A stretch of DNA of 64,000 nt from Aurantimonas endophytica (GTDB lineage: Bacteria > Pseudomonadota > Alphaproteobacteria > Rhizobiales > Rhizobiaceae): assembly GCF_014196845.1 (NCBI RefSeq), contig NZ_JACIEM010000001.1, positions 1,054,001-1,118,000 of the forward strand. Direction: 5' to 3'. Numbering within the stretch: the first letter of the stretch is position 1; the number at the start of each line of letters is the position of its first letter. The position numbers were made by a program, and so were the translations under genes. Below, in pieces: positions 33,641 to 42,659 of the stretch. The notes below the pieces were generated by a model. That model saw nothing but the letters and a program-made list of their open reading frames with translations, ran no database searches and was not told the DNA's origin.

Positions 33641-34845
33641 GTTTCGCGCTGCGGATCCTGATCCTTGCTTTCGCCTTTGCCGTGCCGGCCGCTGCCGCGC
33701 CCGAGATCGCGGCGCGCGACGCCAGGCTGACGGTGGAGATCGACCCCGCCCCGGCGACGCCGTTCGAAGGCGAGATGATCCTGATCACCATCCGGGGCCT
33801 CTATGACGTCACCATCGGACTTGAGCGGCTGGTGCAGCCCGATCTGCGCAATTTCGGCTGGGTGCAGCTCGGCCGTGACAGCTGGACGACGCAGCGCATC
33901 GAAGGCCGCCAGCTGACCGTCTTCGAGCGGCGCCTGGCGCTCTATCCGGAGGCCGCCGGCGAGCTCACGATCGCGTCCTTCACCCATCGCCTGACGCTGG
34001 TTGCAGGCAACGGCGAACGTTTCGAGCACGACGTCGTGTCGCCTCCCGTCACCGTCGCCGTCGAGCCGCGGCCGGCGAATGCCGGCGCCTGGTGGCTTCC
34101 TGCCCGTTCGCTCACCTACAGTGACGAGTGGGACCGCGATCCCGCCATGCTCGCCAATGGCGAGACCGCGACGCGAACGGTGCGGATCGAGGCGACTGGC
34201 CTGCCGGCCAACGCGCTCCCCCCACCGCCGAAGATGCTGGCGCCGTGGCTGATTTCCTTCCTTGCGCCGGAGCAGCGCAGCGTCGAGCTAACCGAAGACG
34301 GCCCTGTCTCGACGGTCGAATGGCAGTGGCGCATGCGGCCCGTCTCGTCGGAACCGGGGCGCCTGGAAGCCTTTCACATCCCCTGGTTCGATACGTCCAC
34401 ACGCCAGATGCGCGATGTCGTCCTGAATTCGCAGCGCATCGCATTCGCCGCGATGGCTGAGCCGGCAGCTGGCGGGATGGCGGGCTTCTTCGCCGCGAAC
34501 GCCGCGCTGCTGGCGGGTGCCGGCAGCTTTCTCGCGGTGCTGGCGCTGCTCCTGCCGGGCCGCAGGCTGCGCAGCCGCGCGGAGCTGGCGCGGCTTGCCC
34601 GGCGCATCATGCCCGATCGTGATGCCCTTGCGCTCCGCCGCGCTGCGCGCCGCGGCGATATGCCGGCCACGCGGCTGGCGGCACGCGGCCTCGTCGCCCG
34701 TTCGACAGGCCCGAAGCGTGCCACGCGCCAAAACGCGCTCTCCGCGCTCGATCGGCATCTTTACGGACGTTCCCCCACGACCGGCTTCGACCTGCACGCG
34801 TTCGTCCGCACCATGCTGCGCGGCAGCCGGACCGCCGGCGACTGA
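33634..34845 (+). CDS. BatD-like protein
   Basis: Protein of 403 aa with a signal peptide (1-23, ending AAAA), a beta-rich periplasmic region with FEGEMILITIRG near the start, a transmembrane helix (about 292-312, FFAANAALLAGAGSFLAVLALLL) and a basic cytoplasmic tail. This is the BatD/oxygen-tolerance plan. Last gene of the MoxR operon; it converges with the DedA-type gene 5 bp on. Confidence 0.85.
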   Translation: MVGFALRILILAFAFAVPAAAAPEIAARDARLTVEIDPAPATPFEGEMILITIRGLYDVTIGLERLVQPDLRNFGWVQLGRDSWTTQRIEGRQLTVFERRLALYPEAAGELTIASFTHRLTLVAGNGERFEHDVVSPPVTVAVEPRPANAGAWWLPARSLTYSDEWDRDPAMLANGETATRTVRIEATGLPANALPPPPKMLAPWLISFLAPEQRSVELTEDGPVSTVEWQWRMRPVSSEPGRLEAFHIPWFDTSTRQMRDVVLNSQRIAFAAMAEPAAGGMAGFFAANAALLAGAGSFLAVLALLLPGRRLRSRAELARLARRIMPDRDALALRRAARRGDMPATRLAARGLVARSTGPKRATRQNALSALDRHLYGRSPTTGFDLHAFVRTMLRGSRTAGD

Positions 34846-34850
34846 CTGGC

Positions 34851-35411
34851 CTAAGACGCGCGGCGGCGGCGCACGAGACGGATAGCCAGGACCATCAGGA
34901 GCACGACTGCCGCCACGCCGATCGCCCAATGCTCGATCGATCCGATCCGCCCCATGACTGCCTCGATCGACTGGCTGAAAAGATAGCCGAGCGAGATGAA
35001 AGTGGTGGCCCAGACGCAGGCGGCCACGGCGTTGACCGCAAGGAAGCGCCACGCCGAGACGCTCGTAGTGCCGATGGCCACCGGGCTGACCGTCCGCAAC
35101 CCATAGAGAAACCGGAAGCCGAAGATGAAGCTGTTCGGGTAGCGTTCGAACGTCTGCAGGGCGCGCTGGAAAGCGGCCTTGTCGCGGATGCGCCGAACGA
35201 ATGCCGTGTCGCGGTACCGGCGCCCCAGCGCGAAGAAGACCTGATCGGCGATGAACGACCCGGCCGTTGCCGCGATCACCGCGGGCCCGAAGCCGAACAG
35301 TTCGCGGTGGACCATCAGCCCGCCCAGAAGGACGATCGTTTCTCCCTCGACACCTGAGCCGACAAGGAGTGCGAGGAGCCCGTAACGGGCGATCAGATCT
35401 TGTAGATCCAC
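34851..35411 (-). CDS. DedA-family membrane protein
   Basis: Membrane protein of 186 aa (SNARE-associated Golgi/VTT domain). Conserved features are GVEGETIVLLGG, GSFIADQVFFALGRR and FRFLYGLRTVSPVAIG, where the F.R...GLR.. pattern marks the family's re-entrant loop. DedA proteins act in lipid-carrier flipping or membrane homeostasis. GTG 35411 (VDLQDLIARYG) is chosen because it matches the usual N-terminus; the longer frame from a TTG at 35501 adds a proline-rich stretch with no membrane character. The start is not certain. Confidence 0.85.
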   Translation of the reverse strand: MDLQDLIARYGLLALLVGSGVEGETIVLLGGLMVHRELFGFGPAVIAATAGSFIADQVFFALGRRYRDTAFVRRIRDKAAFQRALQTFERYPNSFIFGFRFLYGLRTVSPVAIGTTSVSAWRFLAVNAVAACVWATTFISLGYLFSQSIEAVMGRIGSIEHWAIGVAAVVLLMVLAIRLVRRRRAS

Positions 35412-35674
35412 GGGAGCGGATAGTCCTCGGTTGGGAAGCCCGCGCCAAGATCGCCGCTCCGGTGCCAATGTTCCATTCGCCGGGGTGCCGGGCAACGGCA
35501 AATCGCTCGGCGCCGACGATTCCGCACTGCCCTCCGACGAGTACGACAGGACCGCGCAGACGCATGCCGGTCACCGGAGACCGACGCCCCTCGCCCGAAC
35601 CATTCCGACACGGCGAGAATGCATCTATTCTGAGCCGCGAACCGTGCGCCCAGCCAACCGGAGCAGATGCGACC

Positions 35675-36676
35675 ATGACGACCAGAGGCATCCATCATGT
35701 CAGCATCATCGCCGGGACGGCTGCCCGCAATGTCGCGTTCTACACAGGCGTCCTCGGCCTGCGGCTGGTCAAGAAGACCGTCAATTTCGATGATTCCGGC
35801 GCCTATCACCTTTATTACGGCGACGAGACCGGCCGTCCCGGCAGCGTCATCACCTTCTTTCCGTGGGAGAATGTCGCGCCCGGGCGCCTCGGCATCGGCG
35901 AGACGCAGGAGACCGCCTTCCGCGTGCCGCAGGGCGCCATCGGCTACTGGACGCATCGCTTCGTCGACAAAGGCGTCGCGCATGAGCGCCTGGAGAAGCG
36001 CTTCGGCGAGACCGTCCTGCCCTTCCGTGACCCGGACGGCACGCGCCTCGCCCTCGTCGCGGTGCCCGGCATCGAGGCCGAACCGGCCTATGCCGATGGC
36101 GGGATTCCCGCTGAGAACGCGCTCCGCGGCCTGCACTCCGTCAGCCTCCTGCTGGAGGAAGTCGGGCCGACCGGCGCCATCCTGACCGACGTGCTGGGCT
36201 TCCGGCAGAGCGCCAGTGAGGGCTTCCTGACCCGCTTCGACAGCGGCGCAACGCTCGGCGGCATCGTCGACATCCGCGCCGTCGGCGATTTCCTGAAACC
36301 GCGCCAGGGCGGCGGATCGGTGCACCACGTCGCGTTCCGCGCCGCCGACGATGCGGAGGAGGCCGCGATGGTGAAACGGCTCGCCGAGAACCACGGCATC
36401 ACCACGACGGACCAGCTGGACCGCAACTATTTCCGCTCGGTGTATTTTCGCGAGCCGGGCCATGTCCTGTTCGAGATCGCGACGGACATTCCGGGTTTCA
36501 CCGTCGACGAGAAGCTGGCCGACCTCGGCAGTTCCCTGAAGTTGCCGGCGCAGTTCGAGCCTTTCCGTCAACGCATCGAGGCGGCCCTGCCCGCCATCGA
36601 CGCTCCGGGAAGGCCAGCCGGATCCGCCTTCGGCGCGGCTGCGGCGGTGGAAGACGATTCCGCTCCGCGCGACTAG
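35675..36676 (+). CDS. VOC-superfamily ring-cleaving dioxygenase
   Basis: Cytosolic extradiol-type dioxygenase of 333 aa (PcpA/MhqO/YkcA group). Two glyoxalase folds are present. Likely metal ligands are His in GIHHVSI (about 7-8), His in GSVHHVAF and Glu in GHVLFEIAT. Substrates in this group are hydroquinones or catechols. GGAG lies 10 bp before the ATG. The 263-bp gap upstream holds no gene; a weak TTCCGA / CTATTC pair (35603-35630) could be its promoter. Confidence 0.87.
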   Translation: MTTRGIHHVSIIAGTAARNVAFYTGVLGLRLVKKTVNFDDSGAYHLYYGDETGRPGSVITFFPWENVAPGRLGIGETQETAFRVPQGAIGYWTHRFVDKGVAHERLEKRFGETVLPFRDPDGTRLALVAVPGIEAEPAYADGGIPAENALRGLHSVSLLLEEVGPTGAILTDVLGFRQSASEGFLTRFDSGATLGGIVDIRAVGDFLKPRQGGGSVHHVAFRAADDAEEAAMVKRLAENHGITTTDQLDRNYFRSVYFREPGHVLFEIATDIPGFTVDEKLADLGSSLKLPAQFEPFRQRIEAALPAIDAPGRPAGSAFGAAAAVEDDSAPRD

Positions 36677-36763
36677 CCGAGCCGAGGGTCGAACGCCGTC
36701 GCCGCTGGGGCTCGTCGTCGCCTGATCGACACTTCGAGACCGCCATGGGCCGGGGTCTGGCGA

Positions 36764-36781
36764 GCGATGCCGCAGCATCGC
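36764..36781. terminator. Hairpin between convergent dioxygenase and autotransporter genes
   Basis: GCGATGC (36764-36770) and GCATCGC (36775-36781) form a perfect 7-bp stem with a CGCA loop, in the middle of the 151-bp convergent gap. No T run. It may end transcription from either side. Confidence 0.35.
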
Positions 36782-36827
36782 CCTGGAGCTGGACCCGACG
36801 CCTTGAGCCGCGTCTCGACGATAGCCC

Positions 36828-39761
36828 CTAGAACTGCCACCGCAGATTCGCCTGCACCGCATTGGCGGTGACGTCTTCGGCGAACTGGCCGAGATAGGAG
36901 ACGCCGAAGCTGGTCCGTTCGCTGAGCGCGAGATCGGCGCCGATTTCCACCAGCGCGGTGTTCTGTGCGAGCGGCGTACCGACCACGGTGAAGTCCGCGG
37001 AAGGCGCGGCGACGAAGGCCAGCCGCGCCTCGGGCGTGGTGTCGCCGAAGGCGTACTGCCAGGTCAGCGAGGCGTTGGGCTTCAACGCCATGCCATTGGG
37101 AAGCGCGATCTCCGTCGCCACCCTCAGACCGAGCGAGGAATAGCCGACATCGGTGGAGCTCGATCCGCTGGTCAGTCCGGCCGCGGCGCCCGTCTCGGTA
37201 AAGCCGTCGTTGTGGACATTGACGTAGGCAAGGCCCGCAAAGGGCTCCAGTGCCAGTTCGCCGACCGCGAAGCCGTAGCCGATCTCGGCAAAGCCCTGGG
37301 CGGTCCCGCCGTCATAGTCGCCCTCCGCCCGCTCGCCATAGCCCGGATAGGCGATGGTGCGCGAGACATCGATCTGATTGAAGGCATAGCTGGCGCCGAG
37401 GCGCAGGTTCCAGGGTCCGTACCCGGTGCCGGCATAGAGCGCCAAGAGCAGGCTATCGACGTCCGACGAACTTGCCAGCGCGTCGGTATCGGCGGTGGAC
37501 CGCGAGTAGCCGATGGCCGCACCGACGAGCCAGTTTTCGACCGTGACATCGGCGCCGGCGATGATGCCCTCGATATCGGCATCGACGTCGGCGACGCCGC
37601 TCCCGCCATCATAATCGCTCCAACCGCCGAAGGCCTGACCCCAGACGGTGCCGTCGAAAGTCGGTGCAGCACCCTGCGGCGCCATGCTCGGCGATGGCGC
37701 GCCGAAGGTGGTGGACGGCCCATAGGCGAGCGTTGGGCCGCCATTGGAGAGGGCTGCCATCGGGCCGGACTGGTCGGCATAGCTCTCCTGGCGCAGGCGT
37801 CCAAGGAGCGCCTGGCGGCTGTAGAGGCTGTCGCCGGTCAGCACCGATTGCTGGCTCGCATAGGCCTCGCCGGACAGCGCGCTGAGAGCGCCGGGCAGCT
37901 GGCCGGCGGTGAGGCTGTAGAGCGGCTCCAGTCCCGCCGGCAGACCCGTCAGCATGCCGTTCGTGCCGGTGTTGATGAACCCGTCGAGCGCGGAACCCAC
38001 CGCGGTCTGGTTACGCGTCAGATTGGCGAGGCCGGCGATATCGGCGGTGAGGCCGAGCGTCACCGTCGTCGCACCATAGTCGAGACTTGCTGCGAACAGG
38101 TCCGGCAGACCGGCGATGGAGACCGTGTCGAACGTCCCGTTGATCCCCTGCGTCGCGCCGACGAGCGTGTAGCTTTCGGCGAAATTCAGGGTCTGGAAGG
38201 AGATCCCGAGCGTACCCGCCAGTCGCGCCGTGCCGGTGATCCCGAACGCATCGTTGCCCGCGTCGAGCATCCGCACATTGAAGGTACCGGCCGAGGTCTG
38301 GACGAAGGTGCCCCCGAACAGGTGCGTGATCGGAATGCCGGTACCGGACACGCTGATCAGGCCGCTGTTCTCGAACCGCTTCTCCACCCCCGCCGTGGCG
38401 GCGATCCGGCCATCGATGACGCCCTGGTTGACGATGATCGTACCGGCGCTGGTCGGGCCGGTGCGCAGGGCATCGGCGACAGGCGTGGCATACAGGATGC
38501 CGTTATTGAGCAACGTGCCGTCGCGACCGTGCATCTCCGCCGCGGCACCGGCGAGGCCGGTCGCGGTGATGGTGCCGGTGTTCTTCAGCACGCCATAGGT
38601 CTCGCCGCGCATGCCGATGCCGGCAGTGCCGCTGACCTCGACGGTGCCGCTGTTGATGATGTCCTCGCCACGCCGTCCGGAGAGGACGGCCGTATTGTCG
38701 GCGTCGGAGATCAGCGTGCCGGTGTTGCGCAGCGGGTTGTAGATGCCGGGAATGGTGGCGAGATAGCCGTTGATGCCGTTCGCGTCGACGTAGATGCCGA
38801 CGACGTTGTCACCGTAGGCGGAATTCGACGAGACGAGCGCACCGGGGATGTCGATGTTGTGCCAGGTATGCAGCCCCAGTGCGTCGACATGCATGACCGC
38901 CGGATGGACGACGCCGTCCGCCGTGACCCAGTTCACCACGAGGTTGTATTCGTCGGGTCGTCCAGCACCTGTGATGCCCTCGAAATGCGTGGCGACCGCG
39001 AGCGGGTGGTCATAGGTCTGGTAGGTGCCGGTCCGCTGGTCGTAGATGTAGCCGTGTTCGAGGTGGCGTACTCCGTCGACAAACGCCTCGCCGTAGCCGC
39101 CGGCGATCTTGTCGCCGTAGATGCCGTAGGCGGTCGTGCTGATGGCCCCCGGAATGTTGTTGGTCGTGTAGGTGCCGGCATTGATGTCGTAGATGAAGGC
39201 GTTGCCGGTCGCAAATCGCGTGTCGTAGTTGCCGACTACGTGGTTGCCGAACGTGCTGTGCGCGATGGTGAAGAGCGTGTCGGCGCCGGGATAGGCAAGC
39301 AGCGTGTTCTGCTGGCCGGGCAAGGCGGCGCCGTCATACAGATAGCTGAGGTCGTAGGGGTTGGAGGCCTCGGTCTTGTAGCTGCCGACCACGCGAAGGA
39401 CGCCGTCCGGGTTGCCGAAATGCGGGCCGTAGGGCGACGAACCGATGGCACCGGGGAAATTCGCGCCGTTGTCGGTCGCTTGGGTCATGGGAGACCAGAC
39501 CTGGGTCGCGATGTTGTAGTAGAGCCCGCCCGTCTGGCCGCTCTCGGGGATCGTGTAGTTGCCGACGATATTGTCGTCGCGGATGCCGGTGAGGAACGTT
39601 CCGTTGGTGCCAAAGTTCAATGTCTGGAACGATGTCGGCTCAACCGAAATCACGGACTGCGCCTGAACCGGATGCGTCAGGGCGCTGCTGCCCAGGAGCA
39701 AGGCGACGAAGCCCAGCGAGCGTGCGCGACGCTCGTAAGTCCGCACCGATTGATTTGTCAT
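36828..39761 (-). CDS. Type V autotransporter with repeat-rich passenger
   Basis: Outer-membrane autotransporter of 977 aa. A signal peptide (1-34, ending PVQAQ) is followed by a passenger in two styles. Residues about 45-345 have recurring segments of the type GDxIvGxY plus FxYD, propeller-like. About 350-500 is a beta-helix with NTGT, NSGTVEVSG and NNGIL turns. The C-terminal 270 residues are a beta-barrel ending in the aromatic signature LRWQF. GGGGGAAG lies before the ATG. It is likely a surface adhesin or secreted factor. Single gene; a 185-bp upstream gap contains an AT-rich segment near 39875-39905. Confidence 0.88.
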   Translation of the reverse strand: MTNQSVRTYERRARSLGFVALLLGSSALTHPVQAQSVISVEPTSFQTLNFGTNGTFLTGIRDDNIVGNYTIPESGQTGGLYYNIATQVWSPMTQATDNGANFPGAIGSSPYGPHFGNPDGVLRVVGSYKTEASNPYDLSYLYDGAALPGQQNTLLAYPGADTLFTIAHSTFGNHVVGNYDTRFATGNAFIYDINAGTYTTNNIPGAISTTAYGIYGDKIAGGYGEAFVDGVRHLEHGYIYDQRTGTYQTYDHPLAVATHFEGITGAGRPDEYNLVVNWVTADGVVHPAVMHVDALGLHTWHNIDIPGALVSSNSAYGDNVVGIYVDANGINGYLATIPGIYNPLRNTGTLISDADNTAVLSGRRGEDIINSGTVEVSGTAGIGMRGETYGVLKNTGTITATGLAGAAAEMHGRDGTLLNNGILYATPVADALRTGPTSAGTIIVNQGVIDGRIAATAGVEKRFENSGLISVSGTGIPITHLFGGTFVQTSAGTFNVRMLDAGNDAFGITGTARLAGTLGISFQTLNFAESYTLVGATQGINGTFDTVSIAGLPDLFAASLDYGATTVTLGLTADIAGLANLTRNQTAVGSALDGFINTGTNGMLTGLPAGLEPLYSLTAGQLPGALSALSGEAYASQQSVLTGDSLYSRQALLGRLRQESYADQSGPMAALSNGGPTLAYGPSTTFGAPSPSMAPQGAAPTFDGTVWGQAFGGWSDYDGGSGVADVDADIEGIIAGADVTVENWLVGAAIGYSRSTADTDALASSSDVDSLLLALYAGTGYGPWNLRLGASYAFNQIDVSRTIAYPGYGERAEGDYDGGTAQGFAEIGYGFAVGELALEPFAGLAYVNVHNDGFTETGAAAGLTSGSSSTDVGYSSLGLRVATEIALPNGMALKPNASLTWQYAFGDTTPEARLAFVAAPSADFTVVGTPLAQNTALVEIGADLALSERTSFGVSYLGQFAEDVTANAVQANLRWQF

Positions 39762-39946
39762 GGCTTCCCCCAGCGCCCTGATACGGGGCTGAGGAACGTT
39801 AGGCGTCTACGCGGCGGAAGGCGATCCACTTTTTCGCCCGAATTAGGCCACGAAGTCGCTTTCTTGGCCGAACGACAAATATACCATAGTTTGACGAGTA
39901 ATCGCTGTGGTTACCTTACGATCGTCCCGGAGCGAGGTCCTCTTCC

Positions 39947-41008
39947 TCACACCAGGCCGAGGTCGCGATAGCTGTCGTGCAAGGCTCGGTCCGCGTCGCA
40001 GAACCGTTCGGACGCGAAATTGTGCTGGTGCCAGTACGGATAGAGGTAAGGCGGTCGGCTCACCTGGTTCAGGCTTTCGAGCTCGTCTGCCGAGAGCTTC
40101 AGGGCCGCGGCTGCGATGTTCTGCCGGAACTGCGCCTCGCTCAGGCCGCCGACGACCAGCGTCGAGATCCCCGGACGCGACAGCGTCCAGGCGAGTGCGA
40201 CCTGCGCCGGTGAGACGTCGCGGGTCTCGGCGATCTCCACCAGGCGGTCGACGATCCGCCAGAGCCGCCCCTCGTCGCGGATCGGCGGCTCGCTCCAGCC
40301 GGCCGCCTGCCGCGAATCCGCCGGCCGGCTGTCGCGCCGGAAGGCGCCCGACAACAGCCCCGCCGCCAGCGGTGACCAGACCATGACGCCGACGCCCTGG
40401 TCGACGGCGATCGGCAGGAGTTCGTATTCCGCCTCTCGGGCCTCCAGCGTGTAGTGGATCTGCTGGGCGGAAAAGCGGGGCAGCTTCTCGCGCTCGGCGA
40501 TGCCGAGCGCCTTCATGACGTGCCAGCCGGAATAGTTTGAGCAGCCGGCATAGCGGATCTTGCCCTGGCGCTGCAGCGTGTCGAGCGCCGCCAGCGTCTC
40601 CTCGAGCGGCGTCAGCCCGTCCCATTCGTGCATCAGGTAGATGTCGATGTGGTCGGTGCGCAGCCGCTTCAGGCTCCGCTCGCATTCGCGGATGATGTGG
40701 TAGCGCGAGGCGCCCTCGTCGTTGGGGCCGGGTCCGATCCGCATCCGGGCCTTGGACGAGATCAGCACCTCGTCGCGCCGTCCTTCCAGCACCTCGCCGA
40801 GAATCTCCTCGGAGCGGCCGAGCGAATACATGTTGGCCGTGTCGAAGAGGTTGACGCCGCCTTCGATGCAGACGTCGACGAGGCGCCGCGCCTCGGCGAC
40901 GCCCTGCGAGGCAACCTTGGCGAAGGCGCCCTCGCCGCCGAACGAGAACGTCCCCATCGCGATCGCCGAGACCTTGAGGCCGGAACGGCCGAGCGTCCTG
41001 TATTCCAT
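39947..41008 (-). CDS. Aldo/keto reductase
   Basis: NADPH-dependent oxidoreductase of 353 aa, last gene of the DeoR-regulated operon. The AKR tetrad is Asp and Tyr in FDTANMYSLG, Lys in ISSKARM and His in IYLMHEWD. The active-site and NADPH-binding C-terminus (STLVVGGLSEAQFRQN) is complete. It probably reduces or oxidises the sugar-derived carbonyl compound handled by the operon. It starts 15 bp after dhaL. Confidence 0.9.
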   Translation of the reverse strand: MEYRTLGRSGLKVSAIAMGTFSFGGEGAFAKVASQGVAEARRLVDVCIEGGVNLFDTANMYSLGRSEEILGEVLEGRRDEVLISSKARMRIGPGPNDEGASRYHIIRECERSLKRLRTDHIDIYLMHEWDGLTPLEETLAALDTLQRQGKIRYAGCSNYSGWHVMKALGIAEREKLPRFSAQQIHYTLEAREAEYELLPIAVDQGVGVMVWSPLAAGLLSGAFRRDSRPADSRQAAGWSEPPIRDEGRLWRIVDRLVEIAETRDVSPAQVALAWTLSRPGISTLVVGGLSEAQFRQNIAAAALKLSADELESLNQVSRPPYLYPYWHQHNFASERFCDADRALHDSYRDLGLV

Positions 41009-41023
41009 GGCGTCGGTCTTCCG

Positions 41024-41638
41024 TTACGAGGTCTGGTCGGCGAGCGGCTCGACGATGCGCAGGAACGCCAGCTGGCCGGGGTCGTCGAGCGCCGCGCTCT
41101 TCTCGGCGAACATACGGGCGCGGCCGAGCTTGCAGGGCTTGCCCTTGAAGGCCTCCAGCGTCGCGCGCGCCGCTTCGACCGCCGCTGCGGCCATGGCCTC
41201 CGGCGCCACGCCCTCCAGCGCCTGCGCCGTCCGGTCGAGACTGTCGAGCACGGTCTTGGCGCCAAGCTCGCCCTTCCCTCGCGCCATCATCGCGTCGCGC
41301 GCCGCGGCGACGAGCGCCGGTATCTCCGACGCGGGGACTTCGGCCCGTCCCTTGGTCGCCTTGGCGGCTGCCATGAAGCCGGTGGCGACCAGCGTGCCGT
41401 AGGAGGAGGACGATACCCGCTGGAAGGCCTTGGCGCATTCCAGCAAAGCAAGGCCCACGTCCTCCGGCAGGTCGGCGTTGGCCGCCTCGCGAAACCCCTT
41501 GGAGACGGTGATGCCGAGGTCGCCGTCGCCCAGCTGACCGTCGGCGGCGTTGAGCTCGGCTGCGGCCACTTCCGCCCCCGCCGCCACTTTCCCGAGCGCG
41601 GCGGCGATGGCTGCCTTGTCGATCGTCGTGCTGCTCAT
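41024..41638 (-). CDS. dhaL: Dihydroxyacetone kinase subunit DhaL
   Basis: Nucleotide-binding kinase subunit of 204 aa, all helical. The Mg-ADP site is N in LNAADGQLGDGDLG with the conserved GDGD; the SSSYGTLVATG loop is also present. It supplies the phosphate that goes to the substrate held by DhaK. No DhaM gene is in the window, so phosphate may come directly from ATP. It lies 3 bp after dhaK. Confidence 0.92.
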   Translation of the reverse strand: MSSTTIDKAAIAAALGKVAAGAEVAAAELNAADGQLGDGDLGITVSKGFREAANADLPEDVGLALLECAKAFQRVSSSSYGTLVATGFMAAAKATKGRAEVPASEIPALVAAARDAMMARGKGELGAKTVLDSLDRTAQALEGVAPEAMAAAAVEAARATLEAFKGKPCKLGRARMFAEKSAALDDPGQLAFLRIVEPLADQTS

Positions 41639-41641
41639 CGC

Positions 41642-42640
41642 TCAGCCCACGCGCCAGTAGGCGCAGGCCGCCGGCGCCTTCAGGTAAGTCTCGAGTTCGT
41701 CGTCGAGCGCGATGACGGTCAGCGTCGCGCCGGTCATCTCCATCGAGGTGGCATAGCGGCCGACCAGCGGCATGACGATCTCGACGCCGGCCTCGTCGAA
41801 GCGCTGCCGGACGCGCCGGTACATGATGTAGAGTTCCTCGAGCGGCGTCGCGCCCAGCGAGTTCACCAGCACCGAGACCCGGTCGCCGCGGGCGAGCGGA
41901 CGGTCGGCAAGGATGCGGTCGATCATCTCGTCGGTGATGGCGTCGGCGGGCTTCAGGCTGTCGCGCCAGATGCCGGGCTCGCCATGGATGCCCATGCCCA
42001 TTTCCATCTCGCCGTCGCCGATCTCGAAATTCGCCTTGCCGGCCTGCGGCACGATACAGGGCGACAGCGCCATGCCGATCGAGCGGCAGGCATCGGCGGC
42101 CTTCTGGGCGATCCGGGTGACCTCGTCGAGATCGGCCATGGTGTCGGCCGCCGCGCCGGCGATCTTGAAGGCGTAGATCATGCCGGCGACGCCGCGTCGC
42201 TTCTCGGCCTCTTCCTTCGGCGCCGAGACGACGTCGTCGGCGAGCACCACCGTCGAGGTGCGGATGTCGTCCTCCATGTCGACCATCTCGCCGGCCATGT
42301 CGAAGTTCATGACGTCGCCGCCGTAATTGCCGTAGAGGCGCAGGACGCCGGCCCCGCCATTGGCCCGGCGGATGGCGCCGGCCATCTGTTCGGCCGACGG
42401 GCTGGCGAACACGTCGCCGATGGCGCAGGCGTCGAGGAAGCCGGGACCGACATAGCCGGTGAAGACCGGCAGGTGGCCGGAGCCGCCGCCGGTGACGATG
42501 CCGACCTTGCCGGCGATCGCCCCGCCGGCGCGGGCGATGACCCGGCGCTCGGGCTGGGCGTAGAACTCGGGATGCGCGGCGGTGAAGCCTTCCAGCATCT
42601 CGTCAACGTAGTCTTTCGGGTCGTTCAGGATCTTCTTCAC
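41642..42640 (-). CDS. dhaK: Dihydroxyacetone kinase-like subunit DhaK
   Basis: Substrate-binding kinase subunit of 332 aa. It has GGGSGHLP near the start of the first domain, the TVVLADDV stretch and MGIHGEPG, whose His forms the hemiaminal with dihydroxyacetone-type ketoses. GTG 42640 (VKKILNDP) is chosen: GGGAG lies 7 bp before it and MKKILN is the usual family start. The real substrate may be a larger ketose (tetrulose or pentulose), as seen for other DhaK relatives in sugar operons. Confidence 0.92.
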   Translation of the reverse strand: MKKILNDPKDYVDEMLEGFTAAHPEFYAQPERRVIARAGGAIAGKVGIVTGGGSGHLPVFTGYVGPGFLDACAIGDVFASPSAEQMAGAIRRANGGAGVLRLYGNYGGDVMNFDMAGEMVDMEDDIRTSTVVLADDVVSAPKEEAEKRRGVAGMIYAFKIAGAAADTMADLDEVTRIAQKAADACRSIGMALSPCIVPQAGKANFEIGDGEMEMGMGIHGEPGIWRDSLKPADAITDEMIDRILADRPLARGDRVSVLVNSLGATPLEELYIMYRRVRQRFDEAGVEIVMPLVGRYATSMEMTGATLTVIALDDELETYLKAPAACAYWRVG

Positions 42641-42659
42641 TCGGATCTCCCTCGAAGTT

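Noticed and set aside
37212-39971. A 919-codon open frame on the plus strand
   Set aside because: Antisense to the autotransporter, which has a signal peptide and beta-barrel; no domain is visible in the plus-strand product.
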